This document shows, piece by piece, positions 35,584-43,928 of a stretch of 64,000 nt of DNA. How positions within the stretch are numbered: the stretch's first letter is position 1; every line of letters starts with the position of its first letter. The stretch lies in assembly GCA_949383255.1 (NCBI GenBank), contig CASJPF010000011.1, positions 31,195 to 95,194 on the forward strand, read 5' to 3'. This DNA comes from Lachnospiraceae bacterium. Its GTDB lineage: Bacteria; Bacillota; Clostridia; Lachnospirales; Lachnospiraceae. The translations under genes were made by a program, and so were the position numbers. The notes below the pieces were generated by a model that made no database searches, had not been told where the DNA came from, and worked only from the letters and a program-made list of their open reading frames with translations.

Positions 35584-36786
35584 ATGTTTTCTAAATTTTT
35601 CTATACATTAAAGGAAAAAGGACTTGAAGTCTCTCTGGGCGAGTGGCTTGATTTACAGGAAGCGCTTGACAAGGGGCTTTGTGAGAGTTCACTGACACAG
35701 TTTTACTATGTGGCAAGAATGATTCTTGTCAAAAGTGAGACAGAATTTGATAAGTTCGATATGGCGTTTGAGGAGTGCTTTAAGGGAGTAAAAACGGAGA
35801 CTGAAGTTGGGAAAAATATGCTTCGCTGGCTTGATAAATCTGATATGATGGAACTTGCCCACGAGGAGGCAAGGAAGCATCTAAACCAAGTAGAGGAGAT
35901 TCAAGTAGATAAAGAAGACGTGGAAGAGAAGTTTAAGCAGCGTCTTAAAGACCAGAATGAGGAGCACAACGGAGGAAGTTTTTGGATTGGTACAATGGGA
36001 AAGACTTCTTTTGGCAATATGGGTGGAAATGTCGGTGGTGTGCGTGTTGGTGGTCAGACAGGCTACCAGTCTGCTTTTTCTGTGGTTGGTGCGCGCAAGT
36101 ATAGAGATTTTAGAGATGATAAAGTGATTGACAACCGGCAGTTTCAGATGGCATTGCGGCGTCTGCGGCAGTTTTCTACAAAGTTGGATATTCCCAAATC
36201 AGAGTTGGACATTGACCAGACAATTGACAAGACCTGCAATAATGGCGGATATTTGCAGATTGAAATGATGAAACCGCGCAAAAATGCAGTAAAATTGTTG
36301 CTTTTAATGGATTCTGGTGGAACAATGATTCCGTATACAAGGCTGATGAATGATTTGTTTCAATCTGTTAATAAGTCAAACCATTTTAAGGATGTTAAAG
36401 TTTACTATTTTCATAATTGCATTTATTCCAAGCTGTATAAGACGCCAGAGTGCGAGAATGGTGATTGGATTGATACCGAGTGGATGTTTCGCAATGTCGG
36501 CAGTGATTATAAGGTTATTATTGTGGGAGATGCGGCGATGGCGCCCGAGGAGCTTTATTCCAACACAGGTAATTATAGGGGACCTAATGGCGGGCTGTCC
36601 GGTTTTGAGTGGCTGCATTTAATGAAACGGCATTACAAAAAGATTGTGTGGATGAATCCAAAAATGGCACCGGGCAGAGCACCGTGGCGCGAGGCGGAGA
36701 CTGCTGTAAAGGAGATTTTCCCCATGTATAAGCTGACTGTAAAGGGATTGAATGAGGCAATGGTTAAGCTTATGGCAAATAAATAA
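35584..36786 (+). CDS. VWA (CoxE-like) domain protein, MoxR partner
   Basis: A 400-residue protein with an N-terminal helical region (FYTLKEKGLEVSLGEWLDL), a Gly-rich linker (about 130-160, SFGNMGGNVGGVRVGG) and a C-terminal VWA domain from about residue 235. The MIDAS-type motif is LLLMDSGGTMIPYT (D-S-G-G-T instead of the usual D-x-S-x-S), followed by VKVYYFHNCIYSKLY and VIIVGDAAMAPEELY. It pairs with the preceding MoxR ATPase. The client is unknown; the upstream sulfatase-factor-like protein and downstream zinc-ribbon protein are candidates. Confidence 0.85.
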   Translation: MFSKFFYTLKEKGLEVSLGEWLDLQEALDKGLCESSLTQFYYVARMILVKSETEFDKFDMAFEECFKGVKTETEVGKNMLRWLDKSDMMELAHEEARKHLNQVEEIQVDKEDVEEKFKQRLKDQNEEHNGGSFWIGTMGKTSFGNMGGNVGGVRVGGQTGYQSAFSVVGARKYRDFRDDKVIDNRQFQMALRRLRQFSTKLDIPKSELDIDQTIDKTCNNGGYLQIEMMKPRKNAVKLLLLMDSGGTMIPYTRLMNDLFQSVNKSNHFKDVKVYYFHNCIYSKLYKTPECENGDWIDTEWMFRNVGSDYKVIIVGDAAMAPEELYSNTGNYRGPNGGLSGFEWLHLMKRHYKKIVWMNPKMAPGRAPWREAETAVKEIFPMYKLTVKGLNEAMVKLMANK

Positions 36787-36873
36787 TTAAAATCGTGTAA
36801 AAGGGAGTGATAGTTTAGCTTGGCTGGACTATTACAAAAGGGAATGAATTACGGAAGAGAGAAGGACAAAGAG

Positions 36874-37266
36874 ATGGAAAAGAAAACACCTGAGAGAATG
36901 GTACGTTTGCGGGAGGGTGATGTTTTTTACGTCTACGATAAGCGGATTAATAAGTGTATTAGGGAGAACTGCGAGGGAATTGTGAAATATGGTCTTACAC
37001 TCAAGGTAATAATGCCAAATGGCGAGCCCCTTAACACTTATGAATGCAACAAATGTCATATGAAATACACTGCGTATCCTAATTATGTGCGTTTGACCCA
37101 AGCCAATGAACTAAACATTTATAATCGAGAGAACGTCGAGGTGCGTGATAAGAAACGTGCTACAGATGCAGTAAAACACGCTGCCAAAGAAAAAAGAAAA
37201 CCATTTGGGCGTAAGAGAAAATACAAGACAAAACAACGGTATCCGAAAAAGAATAGCAACTTATAA
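36874..37266 (+). CDS. Small basic protein with a CxxC zinc-ribbon-like segment
   Basis: About 130 residues from the ATG at 36874 (behind AGAAGGA); the frame is open from a TTG at 36820, so up to 148 residues are possible. It contains CIREN-CEGIV (Cys pair in the first half) and ECNKCHMKYTAYPNYV, which together could bind one zinc. The tail is strongly basic (FGRKRKYKTKQRYPKK), suggesting nucleic-acid or ribosome contact. No family recognised. It ends the module before a terminator at 37282. Confidence 0.6.
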   Translation: MEKKTPERMVRLREGDVFYVYDKRINKCIRENCEGIVKYGLTLKVIMPNGEPLNTYECNKCHMKYTAYPNYVRLTQANELNIYNRENVEVRDKKRATDAVKHAAKEKRKPFGRKRKYKTKQRYPKKNSNL

Positions 37267-37281
37267 TGACAGACATAGAAA

Positions 37282-37323
37282 GGAACCATAACTGGAAAAA
37301 AGGACAGTTATGGTTCTTTTTTT
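37282..37323 (+). terminator. Terminator after the MoxR/VWA module
   Basis: AACCATAACTG (37284-37294) pairs with CAGTTATGGTT (37305-37315), followed by a T-rich run. It separates the module from spoIVA, which then needs its own promoter; I could not place a convincing sigma-E promoter in the 85 bases that follow. Confidence 0.75.
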
Positions 37324-37408
37324 GTGCGAGGGTGCATAAGTTTAAGTAGGAAAATGAAAAGATTTTTACTGAAACAAATACGATGTTAAGATAGGAAAGG
37401 GGAAAGCA

Positions 37409-38911
37409 ATGGGTCAGCTTGACGGAAACCAAGAATTTAATTTATACAGGGATATTAGTCAGCGCACCGGCGGAGAAATTTATATCGGTGTGGTGGGACC
37501 TGTCAGAACAGGAAAATCCACTTTTATAAAACGATTTATGGACTTAATGGTATTGCCACAAATTGAAAATGAGCATGAGAGGACACGCACACAAGATGAG
37601 CTGCCACAAAGTAGCGGCGGGCGCACAATTACGACAACAGAGCCTAAATTTATACCAAAAGAGGCGGCACAGATAGAAATTAGTGATGGCATTAATGTGA
37701 AAGTGCGTCTAATTGACTGTGTTGGCTATATGGTGGAAGGCGCTGCGGGACATATGGAGGAGGATGTGGAGCGCATGGTCAAGACACCGTGGTCTAAGGA
37801 GGAAATACCTTTTACGCAGGCTGCGGAAATCGGGACCAGAAAAGTAATACAAGATCACTCCACAATTGGAATTGTTGTGACTACAGATGGCAGTTTTGGG
37901 GAGATACCACGCAATTCTTATAGGGCTGCGGAGGAACAGACCATTGTGGAACTCAAAGAGCTCGGAAAGCCTTTTGTGGTGCTTGTAAATACAACAAAGC
38001 CGTATTCTGAAGACGCAAAGGAGATTGCCGCAGAACTGGAAAAAAAGTATATGGTAAAAGCGATTCCAGTAAATATCGAACAGCTTAGAAGAGATGATAT
38101 TACAATGATATTGGAGCAAGTAATGTACGAGTTTCCAGTGTCTGTCATTGAGTTTTACACACCAAAATGGATGGACGTTATGGAAATCGACAATCCTATG
38201 AAAAAGGAAGTGATTGAGAAGTTACATATTATTATGGATAAGGTCAGAACAGTACGGGACTTGGTGGAGAAAGATTTTAGTCAATTGTTGGAAAAAGATA
38301 GTGAATATATTAAGCGCTGTAAGTATGACAAGGTAAACATTGCAGATGGTTCCGCAGCATTTTTGCTTGAAGGTGATACCAAATATTATTATGAGTTGTT
38401 AAGTTCCATGACAGGAGAAACGGTGTCAGGAGAGTACCAGCTCATGCAGTTATTGTCAAGTCTAGCAGATATGAAACGGGAATACAAGAAAGTTCTCAAT
38501 GCGTTAGAGAGTGTTCGACAAAAGGGATATGGCGTTGTCACACCAGAGCGCGATGAAATTATGTTAGAAAATCCAACACTGATTAAACATGGCAATAAAT
38601 ATGGTGTGAAAATAAAGGCACAGAGTCCATCAATTCATATGATTAAGGCAAATATTGAGACAGAGATTGCGCCGATTGTTGGAACGCAGCAGCAGGCACA
38701 AGATTTGATTAGTTATATCTCAGATGCGGAGACTTCCAAGGAGGGAATTTGGGAGACAAATATTTTTGGCAAGACTGTGGAACAGTTGGTCAACGATGGC
38801 ATTACAAGCAAAGTTTCTATGATTGGGGAGGAGAGCCAAATTAAATTACAGGATACCATGCAAAAGATTGTCAATGACTCGAATGGAGGAATGGTTTGCA
38901 TTATTATCTAA
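37409..38911 (+). CDS. spoIVA: Stage IV sporulation protein A (coat-basement ATPase)
   Basis: A 500-residue SpoIVA, the ATPase that polymerises around the forespore as the base of the spore coat. Walker A is GPVRTGKSTFIKRFMDLM (about 30-47), then the long family-typical stretch with SSGGRTITTTEPKFIP, RLIDCVGYMVEGAAGHMEED and TTDGSFGEIPRNSYRAAE, and a C-terminal end GGMVCIII. The C-terminal hydrophobic residues match the SpoVM-targeting tail of the family. Its presence shows that the organism has an endospore programme. It is expected to be sigma-E controlled. Confidence 0.97.
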   Translation: MGQLDGNQEFNLYRDISQRTGGEIYIGVVGPVRTGKSTFIKRFMDLMVLPQIENEHERTRTQDELPQSSGGRTITTTEPKFIPKEAAQIEISDGINVKVRLIDCVGYMVEGAAGHMEEDVERMVKTPWSKEEIPFTQAAEIGTRKVIQDHSTIGIVVTTDGSFGEIPRNSYRAAEEQTIVELKELGKPFVVLVNTTKPYSEDAKEIAAELEKKYMVKAIPVNIEQLRRDDITMILEQVMYEFPVSVIEFYTPKWMDVMEIDNPMKKEVIEKLHIIMDKVRTVRDLVEKDFSQLLEKDSEYIKRCKYDKVNIADGSAAFLLEGDTKYYYELLSSMTGETVSGEYQLMQLLSSLADMKREYKKVLNALESVRQKGYGVVTPERDEIMLENPTLIKHGNKYGVKIKAQSPSIHMIKANIETEIAPIVGTQQQAQDLISYISDAETSKEGIWETNIFGKTVEQLVNDGITSKVSMIGEESQIKLQDTMQKIVNDSNGGMVCIII

Positions 38912-38913
38912 AG

Positions 38914-39055
38914 GTTACTGTTCATGGGTATGCAAAAGTAGTGAAAAACATGCGCCAAAATGCTTGTCCTTTAGCATTTTGTGTGCAAAACTGTTGCTGT
39001 TTACGCCAACAGTGCCTAAAAATTTACTAAAAACTGATAGGGCGTGAACAGTAAC
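38914..39055. repeat. MITE-like 142-bp palindromic element after spoIVA
   Basis: Terminal inverted repeats GTTACTGTTCA (38914-38924) and TGAACAGTAAC (39045-39055) are perfect over 11 bp. Inside is a hairpin CAAAATGCT (38956-38964) with AGCATTTTG (38973-38981). No coding frame. The ends resemble those of the 17974-18130 element (AAGG then an ACTGTT core), so both may belong to one family of non-autonomous elements. Confidence 0.65.
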
Positions 39056-39062
39056 ATCTAAG

Positions 39063-39093
39063 AAACAGGAGACCAGAGTGGTCTCCTGTTTTT
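39063..39093 (+). terminator. Terminator downstream of spoIVA
   Basis: AAACAGGAGACCA (39063-39075) pairs with TGGTCTCCTGTTTTT (39079-39093): a 13-bp stem, 3-base loop and T-run. It lies after the MITE-like element. Confidence 0.8.
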
Positions 39094-39095
39094 GG

Positions 39096-39124
39096 TTGTT
39101 CTGTTATAAAAAATATGATATACT
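39096..39124 (+). promoter_or_regulatory. Promoter of the purine nucleoside phosphorylase gene
   Basis: TTGTTC (39096-39101) and TATACT (39119-39124) are 17 bases apart and immediately follow the terminator. Confidence 0.55.
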
Positions 39125-39195
39125 GAACCTATGTTGGGGGCAGGACAATTATAGTTAGAATGTTATATTAATAACATTCGGAAATGGAGGCTAGT

Positions 39196-40032
39196 ATGAG
39201 CGAAGTATATGAAAAATTAATGCGTTGCTATCAGAGTGTAAAAAGCAAAACAGATTTTGTGCCAAAGGTGGCGTTGGTGCTTGGTTCAGGATTAGGCAAT
39301 TACGCGGATAATATTAAAGTTGTCACAGAGATTCCTTATCAGGATATTGAAGGGTTTCCAGTGTCAACGGTGCCCGGACATGCCGGGAAATTTATCTTTG
39401 GCTATGTTGGAGAGGTTCCTGTAGTGTGCATGAAAGGGCGTGTGCACTATTATGAAGGGTATCCAATATCAGATGTTGTGCTTCCAGTGCGCCTTATGAA
39501 GCTTCTAGGGGCAGAAATTTTATTTTTGACCAATGCGTCCGGCGGAATGAACAAGAATTTTTCAGCGGGTGATTTGATGTTGATTACCGACCATATTGGA
39601 GTGTTTGTGCCAAATCCATTAATTGGAGAAAATATTGACTCGCTGGGAACGAGATTTCCAGATATGAGCAACGTATATGACCCTGATTTGCAGGAGATGA
39701 TAAGAAAGACAGCGGCAGCAGACCAAATTCCGATTCAGGAAGGGGTCTATGTACAGCTTACGGGTCCAAGCTATGAATCACCTGCGGAAATTAAGATGCT
39801 TGCTCAATTTGCAGATGCAGTGGGAATGAGCACTGTTGTGGAGGCAATTGCTGCAAACCATGCTGGAATGAGAATCTGTGGTATTTCTTGTGTGTGCAAT
39901 CTCGCAGCAGGTATGAATCCAACACCGCTTACGCACAAGGAAGTGCAGGAGGCAGCAGACAAGGCAGCAGAAAAGTTTACAAGGCTTGTGACAGATAGTA
40001 TGATAGCGTTTGGGAAAACAATAACAGAATAG
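39196..40032 (+). CDS. punA: Purine-nucleoside phosphorylase
   Basis: A 278-residue trimeric-type PNP that splits inosine and guanosine with phosphate. Motifs: VALVLGSGLGNYAD, VPGHAGKFIFG, KGRVHYYEGY, LTNASGGMNKNF, the substrate loop GPSYESPAEIKM, and the C-terminal ANHAGMRICGISCVCNLAAG. Start at ATG 39196 with GGAGG upstream; an ATG at 39184 would bury that site. Cytidine deaminase follows within 12 bases, giving a nucleoside-salvage pair. The symbol reflects function, not a verified orthologue. Confidence 0.93.
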   Translation: MSEVYEKLMRCYQSVKSKTDFVPKVALVLGSGLGNYADNIKVVTEIPYQDIEGFPVSTVPGHAGKFIFGYVGEVPVVCMKGRVHYYEGYPISDVVLPVRLMKLLGAEILFLTNASGGMNKNFSAGDLMLITDHIGVFVPNPLIGENIDSLGTRFPDMSNVYDPDLQEMIRKTAAADQIPIQEGVYVQLTGPSYESPAEIKMLAQFADAVGMSTVVEAIAANHAGMRICGISCVCNLAAGMNPTPLTHKEVQEAADKAAEKFTRLVTDSMIAFGKTITE

Positions 40033-40044
40033 AGGATTGTGTAC

Positions 40045-40452
40045 ATGGATAATAAAGAATTGATAAAATTGGCGTTGGAAGCAAGGCAGATGGCATATGT
40101 ACCTTATTCAAAGTACATGGTAGGCGCGGCGCTTTTGACAAAACAGGGCAAGGTCTACAAAGGTTGTAATATTGAAAATGCTGCTTATACGCCAACAAAC
40201 TGTGCAGAGCGGACCGCTTTTTTTAAGGCGGTAAGTGAGGGAGAACGCGAGTTTGACGCGATTGCAATTGTGGGAGGCTATAAGGGCAATCCCACAGATT
40301 ATGCATATCCTTGTGGCGTGTGTAGACAAGTTATGATGGAGTTTTGCAATCCAGAGAAATTTCGCGTTATCACAGCAATTTCAGAGGAACAGTATCTGGA
40401 ACAGACACTTGCAGAGATGCTTCCACATGGTTTTGGACCTAAAAATTTGTAG
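40045..40452 (+). CDS. cdd: Cytidine deaminase
   Basis: A 135-residue homotetrameric-type cytidine deaminase (cytidine to uridine). The zinc site is intact: NCAERTAFFKA (Cys plus the catalytic Glu) and PCGVCRQVMMEF (two Cys). The N-terminal AYVPYSKYMVGAALLTKQG and CNIENAAYTPT are typical. ATG 40045 is 8 bases after AGAGGA. Paired with the purine nucleoside phosphorylase. Confidence 0.95.
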   Translation: MDNKELIKLALEARQMAYVPYSKYMVGAALLTKQGKVYKGCNIENAAYTPTNCAERTAFFKAVSEGEREFDAIAIVGGYKGNPTDYAYPCGVCRQVMMEFCNPEKFRVITAISEEQYLEQTLAEMLPHGFGPKNL

Positions 40453-40468
40453 GAGCGGCGAAAAGGCA

Positions 40469-42190
40469 ATGGAATTTGTAGTATTACTTGTTATATTGAC
40501 GGCAGTGTTTTTATATGTAATGATTCGCGGTGCAGTAGACGAAAAAAGACGAAAAAAGAAATATCGCAACGAATTAAAGGCACTTTATGGTTATTTTCCG
40601 GACAGAACGTACAGTGCTGAGGAACTTGAGAGGATTTCGCGGTATTATTGGCATATGCGTGAGAAGTCGATACAAGAAAAAGGGATTGTCATAAATGAGA
40701 TTGACGAAATTACATGGAATGATTTAGGAATGGACAGTATCTTTGCGCGCATGAATTTCACGCAATCCTCATCAGGTGAGGAATTTCTCTATGCAATGTT
40801 GCGGAGCCCTGTTTCTGATGATAGAGATGGCGCACAGGCGCACATGATGACGCAAATTGACTATATGATGGGGCATGAAAAGGAGCGTCTTGATACCATG
40901 ATGTCTCTCAAAGAGTTAGGACATACAGGAAAATATGCGCTCTCTGATTATCTGGATTATCTTGGCGAGCTGGGTGTGCGGAGCAATAAGATGCATTATC
41001 TGTGTATTTTCTTACTTTTGGTATCAATCGCTGTTATTTTTGTGCGTACTTCGTTAGGGGTGCCAATGGTGATTGCAACAGCGTGTTTTAATATTGTTAC
41101 GTATATGAAAGAGAAAGGAATTGCGGCGCCTTACGTGACAACATTTGCTTATATTATGCGTATGTTGCACTGTGCAGATGAGATAGCGGGGCACGCATTT
41201 GGTCCTGAGATGGAGGACTATACTGCTGGATTAAAAACCAAAAGAAGTAGATTTAAGGATTTTGAGAAAAATTCAGGAATGGTTTTAAAAATGAATGCGT
41301 CTACAGGAAATATTGATGAATTGCTGTTTGACTACATTAAAATGTTGACGCATATCGACTTGATTCGCTTTAATAAAATGCTAAATATTGTTCATAAAAA
41401 TAAGGAGGCAATTGTTGGACTCGCAGGAGATATTGGCTATATTGATGCAGTGATTTCGATTGGATATTTTAGAGCTGCGCTGCCGTATTACTGCACGCCG
41501 TTTTTACGGACTGGAAGTGATAGCCGCTTTGTTGTGAGCGAGGGATTTCACCCTTGTATTGAAAGTCCAGTGGCAAATAGTTTTACTCAAAATAGGGGAA
41601 TGATTATTACAGGCTCTAACGCATCTGGCAAGTCAACCTTTCTGAAAATGACGGCAATCAATGCGATTCTGGCGCAGACAATTTGCACTTGTACAGCAAA
41701 GATGTACAAAGCAAATTATTTTAGAATTTATTCTTCTATGTCTTTGCGCGATAATCTTGCCGACGGGGAGAGTTATTATATTGTGGAAATTAAGGCACTA
41801 AAACGTATTATAGACGCTGCTGATACAAAGGATGCAACGCCTCTGCTATGTTTTGTGGATGAGGTGCTTCGCGGTACAAACACGGTGGAGCGCATTGCAG
41901 CGTCTACGCAGATTTTAAAAAGGCTCTCGCAGAAAGGCATTTATTGTTTTGCAGCAACGCATGATATTGAATTGACGCATCTGTTGGAACAATATTATGA
42001 TAACTGTCATTTCGAGGAGGAAGTAAGGCATGGTGATGTGCTGTTTTCCTATAGGCTGCTTGAGGGGCGAGCGCATACTAGAAATGCAATTAAACTTTTG
42101 GAAATTATTGGATTTTCAAAGGAAATTATTGGCAAAGCAGATGATATGGCAGGAGCGTTTTTAAGAAGCGGTGAGTGGAAGGCAATCTAG
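40469..42190 (+). CDS. Membrane-anchored MutS-family ATPase
   Basis: A 573-residue protein with the MutS C-terminal ATPase but no mismatch-recognition domain. It begins with a membrane helix (FVVLLVILTAVFLYVMI), and a second hydrophobic pair lies at about 175-215 (YLCIFLLLVSIAVIFV). The ATPase has GSNASGKSTFLKMTAINA (about 382), the family segment SMSLRDNLADGESYYIVE, Walker B LLCFVDEVLRGTNTVERIA and FAATHDIELTHLL. Such anchored MutS-like proteins are common in Clostridia and of unknown role. ATG 40469 has GGAG upstream; the longer open frame is not supported. Confidence 0.87.
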   Translation: MEFVVLLVILTAVFLYVMIRGAVDEKRRKKKYRNELKALYGYFPDRTYSAEELERISRYYWHMREKSIQEKGIVINEIDEITWNDLGMDSIFARMNFTQSSSGEEFLYAMLRSPVSDDRDGAQAHMMTQIDYMMGHEKERLDTMMSLKELGHTGKYALSDYLDYLGELGVRSNKMHYLCIFLLLVSIAVIFVRTSLGVPMVIATACFNIVTYMKEKGIAAPYVTTFAYIMRMLHCADEIAGHAFGPEMEDYTAGLKTKRSRFKDFEKNSGMVLKMNASTGNIDELLFDYIKMLTHIDLIRFNKMLNIVHKNKEAIVGLAGDIGYIDAVISIGYFRAALPYYCTPFLRTGSDSRFVVSEGFHPCIESPVANSFTQNRGMIITGSNASGKSTFLKMTAINAILAQTICTCTAKMYKANYFRIYSSMSLRDNLADGESYYIVEIKALKRIIDAADTKDATPLLCFVDEVLRGTNTVERIAASTQILKRLSQKGIYCFAATHDIELTHLLEQYYDNCHFEEEVRHGDVLFSYRLLEGRAHTRNAIKLLEIIGFSKEIIGKADDMAGAFLRSGEWKAI

Positions 42191-42200
42191 GGAGGCTGTC

Positions 42201-43910
42201 ATGAAAAAGGTGCTGTCAGTTTATTTAAAACCTTATTATATGCGTATGCTAATGGGGTTTGTCATTAAGTTTATTGGCACAATTATGGATTTATGCCTGC
42301 CGTGGATATTAGCATATATGATAGATACAGTGATTCCACAGGGCAGGAAAAACAGCATCTATTTGTGGGGATTTGTGATGCTGGTGTGCTCGGTGCTTGC
42401 GCTGACATTTAATGTTATTGCAAACCGTATGGCGTCTAAAGTGTCGCGGGATACAACAGAGACTTTGCGTCATGATTTGTTTGAGAAAATTATGTGGCTT
42501 TCTAATACGAGGATAGATGCATTTACAAAGCCGTCTTTGATTTCAAGACTTACAACCGATACTTACAATGTAAATCAAATGTTGGGGAGAGTCCAGCGTC
42601 TTGGCGTGCGCGCACCAATTTTAGTAGTGGGCGGAATTCTTGTGACACTCACATTAGATCCAGCATTAACGCTGGTACTGGTTTCTGTGATGCCAGTCAC
42701 AGTGTTTGTCACATATTATTTTTCCAAAAAAAGTATTCCAATGTATCATGCTTTGCAGCGTGCAATGGATAAATTTGTTCGTCTGCTGCGGGAGGACATT
42801 TCTGGAATCCGTGTAATTAAGGCACTTTCAAAAACAGGTTATGAGTCAGAGCGATATGATACATTAAATAAAGAAGTTGTCACTCTGGAAAAGAAAGCGG
42901 ATATTACAATGGCAATTGTCAACCCTGCCACCAATTTTTTTCTAAATCTTGGACTTGTATTTGTTGTGATTGTCGGGGCGTACAGAGTGAACTGTGGCAG
43001 TTCAGAGGTTGGTAAAATTCTTGCGTTTCTTACATATTTTACAATTATTCTCAACGCAATGATCAATATCTCAAAAATGTTTGTGGTTGTCTCAAAGGCG
43101 GTTGCTTCGGCAAATCGTATTGTGGAAGTTATTGATGTGCCAGAGGAGATGCTGCCTGCGCTCTGCGAAAAGCTAACGAACGAGACGGCTTTTATTCGCT
43201 TTTCTCATGTGACTTTTTCTTATAAGGAGTCACAAGAAGAGCCAAATTTAACAGATATTAATTTTTCACTTGATAAAGGGGAAACCTTGGGCATTATTGG
43301 GGCAACGGGTTCAGGAAAAAGTACACTCGCAGCGCTTTTAATGCATTTTTATGAGGCAAATCAAGGGGATATTTATATTGAGGGTGAAAATATTCGCGCG
43401 ATACCAACAGGCACACTGCGAAAGCGATTTGGGGTTGTTTTTCAAAATGATACCATATTTGAGGACTCAATTGCAGAGAATGTCCGTATGGGGCGGACAC
43501 TATCTGTTAACGATATTAAAGAAGCAGTAGCGTATGCCAAGGCAAAAGAGTTTGTTGAGGAGGCTGGTCGTGGGTATGACAATCATATTAATGTGCGTGG
43601 CGCAAATCTTAGCGGTGGACAGAAACAGCGTATTTTGATTGCTCGGGCGTTAGCAGCCCACCCAGATATTCTTATTTTAGACGATTCTTCAAGCGCGCTC
43701 GACTACAAAACAGATGCGGCTTTACGGTATGAATTGGCTACACATTTTGCAGATACAACAAAGATTATTATTGCGCAGCGCGTCAGCTCCATTATGCACG
43801 CGGATCATATTTTGGTGTTGGAAGATGGAAAAATGATTGGATATGGAACGCATGAAATGCTTTTAGAACAATGTGAAGTGTACCGTGAAATTAGGGATTC
43901 GCAACTGTAG
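42201..43910 (+). CDS. ABC exporter half-transporter, degenerate Walker B (heterodimer partner 1)
   Basis: A 569-residue six-helix ABC exporter with a C-terminal nucleotide-binding domain. Walker A GATGSGKST, consensus signature LSGGQKQR, and Walker B ILILDDSSSALD, where Asp stands in place of the catalytic Glu. The next gene has the complementary pattern (normal Glu but degenerate signature), so the two should form an asymmetric heterodimer of the TM287/288 or BmrCD type. ATG 42201 follows GGGAGG. The export substrate is unknown; lipids, drugs or peptides are all possible. Confidence 0.93.
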   Translation: MKKVLSVYLKPYYMRMLMGFVIKFIGTIMDLCLPWILAYMIDTVIPQGRKNSIYLWGFVMLVCSVLALTFNVIANRMASKVSRDTTETLRHDLFEKIMWLSNTRIDAFTKPSLISRLTTDTYNVNQMLGRVQRLGVRAPILVVGGILVTLTLDPALTLVLVSVMPVTVFVTYYFSKKSIPMYHALQRAMDKFVRLLREDISGIRVIKALSKTGYESERYDTLNKEVVTLEKKADITMAIVNPATNFFLNLGLVFVVIVGAYRVNCGSSEVGKILAFLTYFTIILNAMINISKMFVVVSKAVASANRIVEVIDVPEEMLPALCEKLTNETAFIRFSHVTFSYKESQEEPNLTDINFSLDKGETLGIIGATGSGKSTLAALLMHFYEANQGDIYIEGENIRAIPTGTLRKRFGVVFQNDTIFEDSIAENVRMGRTLSVNDIKEAVAYAKAKEFVEEAGRGYDNHINVRGANLSGGQKQRILIARALAAHPDILILDDSSSALDYKTDAALRYELATHFADTTKIIIAQRVSSIMHADHILVLEDGKMIGYGTHEMLLEQCEVYREIRDSQL

Positions 43911-43928
43911 CATACAGGAGGAAACTAT

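Noticed and set aside
39103..39195. Possible purine riboswitch before the nucleoside phosphorylase gene
   Set aside because: The leader is too short after the promoter and lacks the conserved loop sequences of the purine aptamer.
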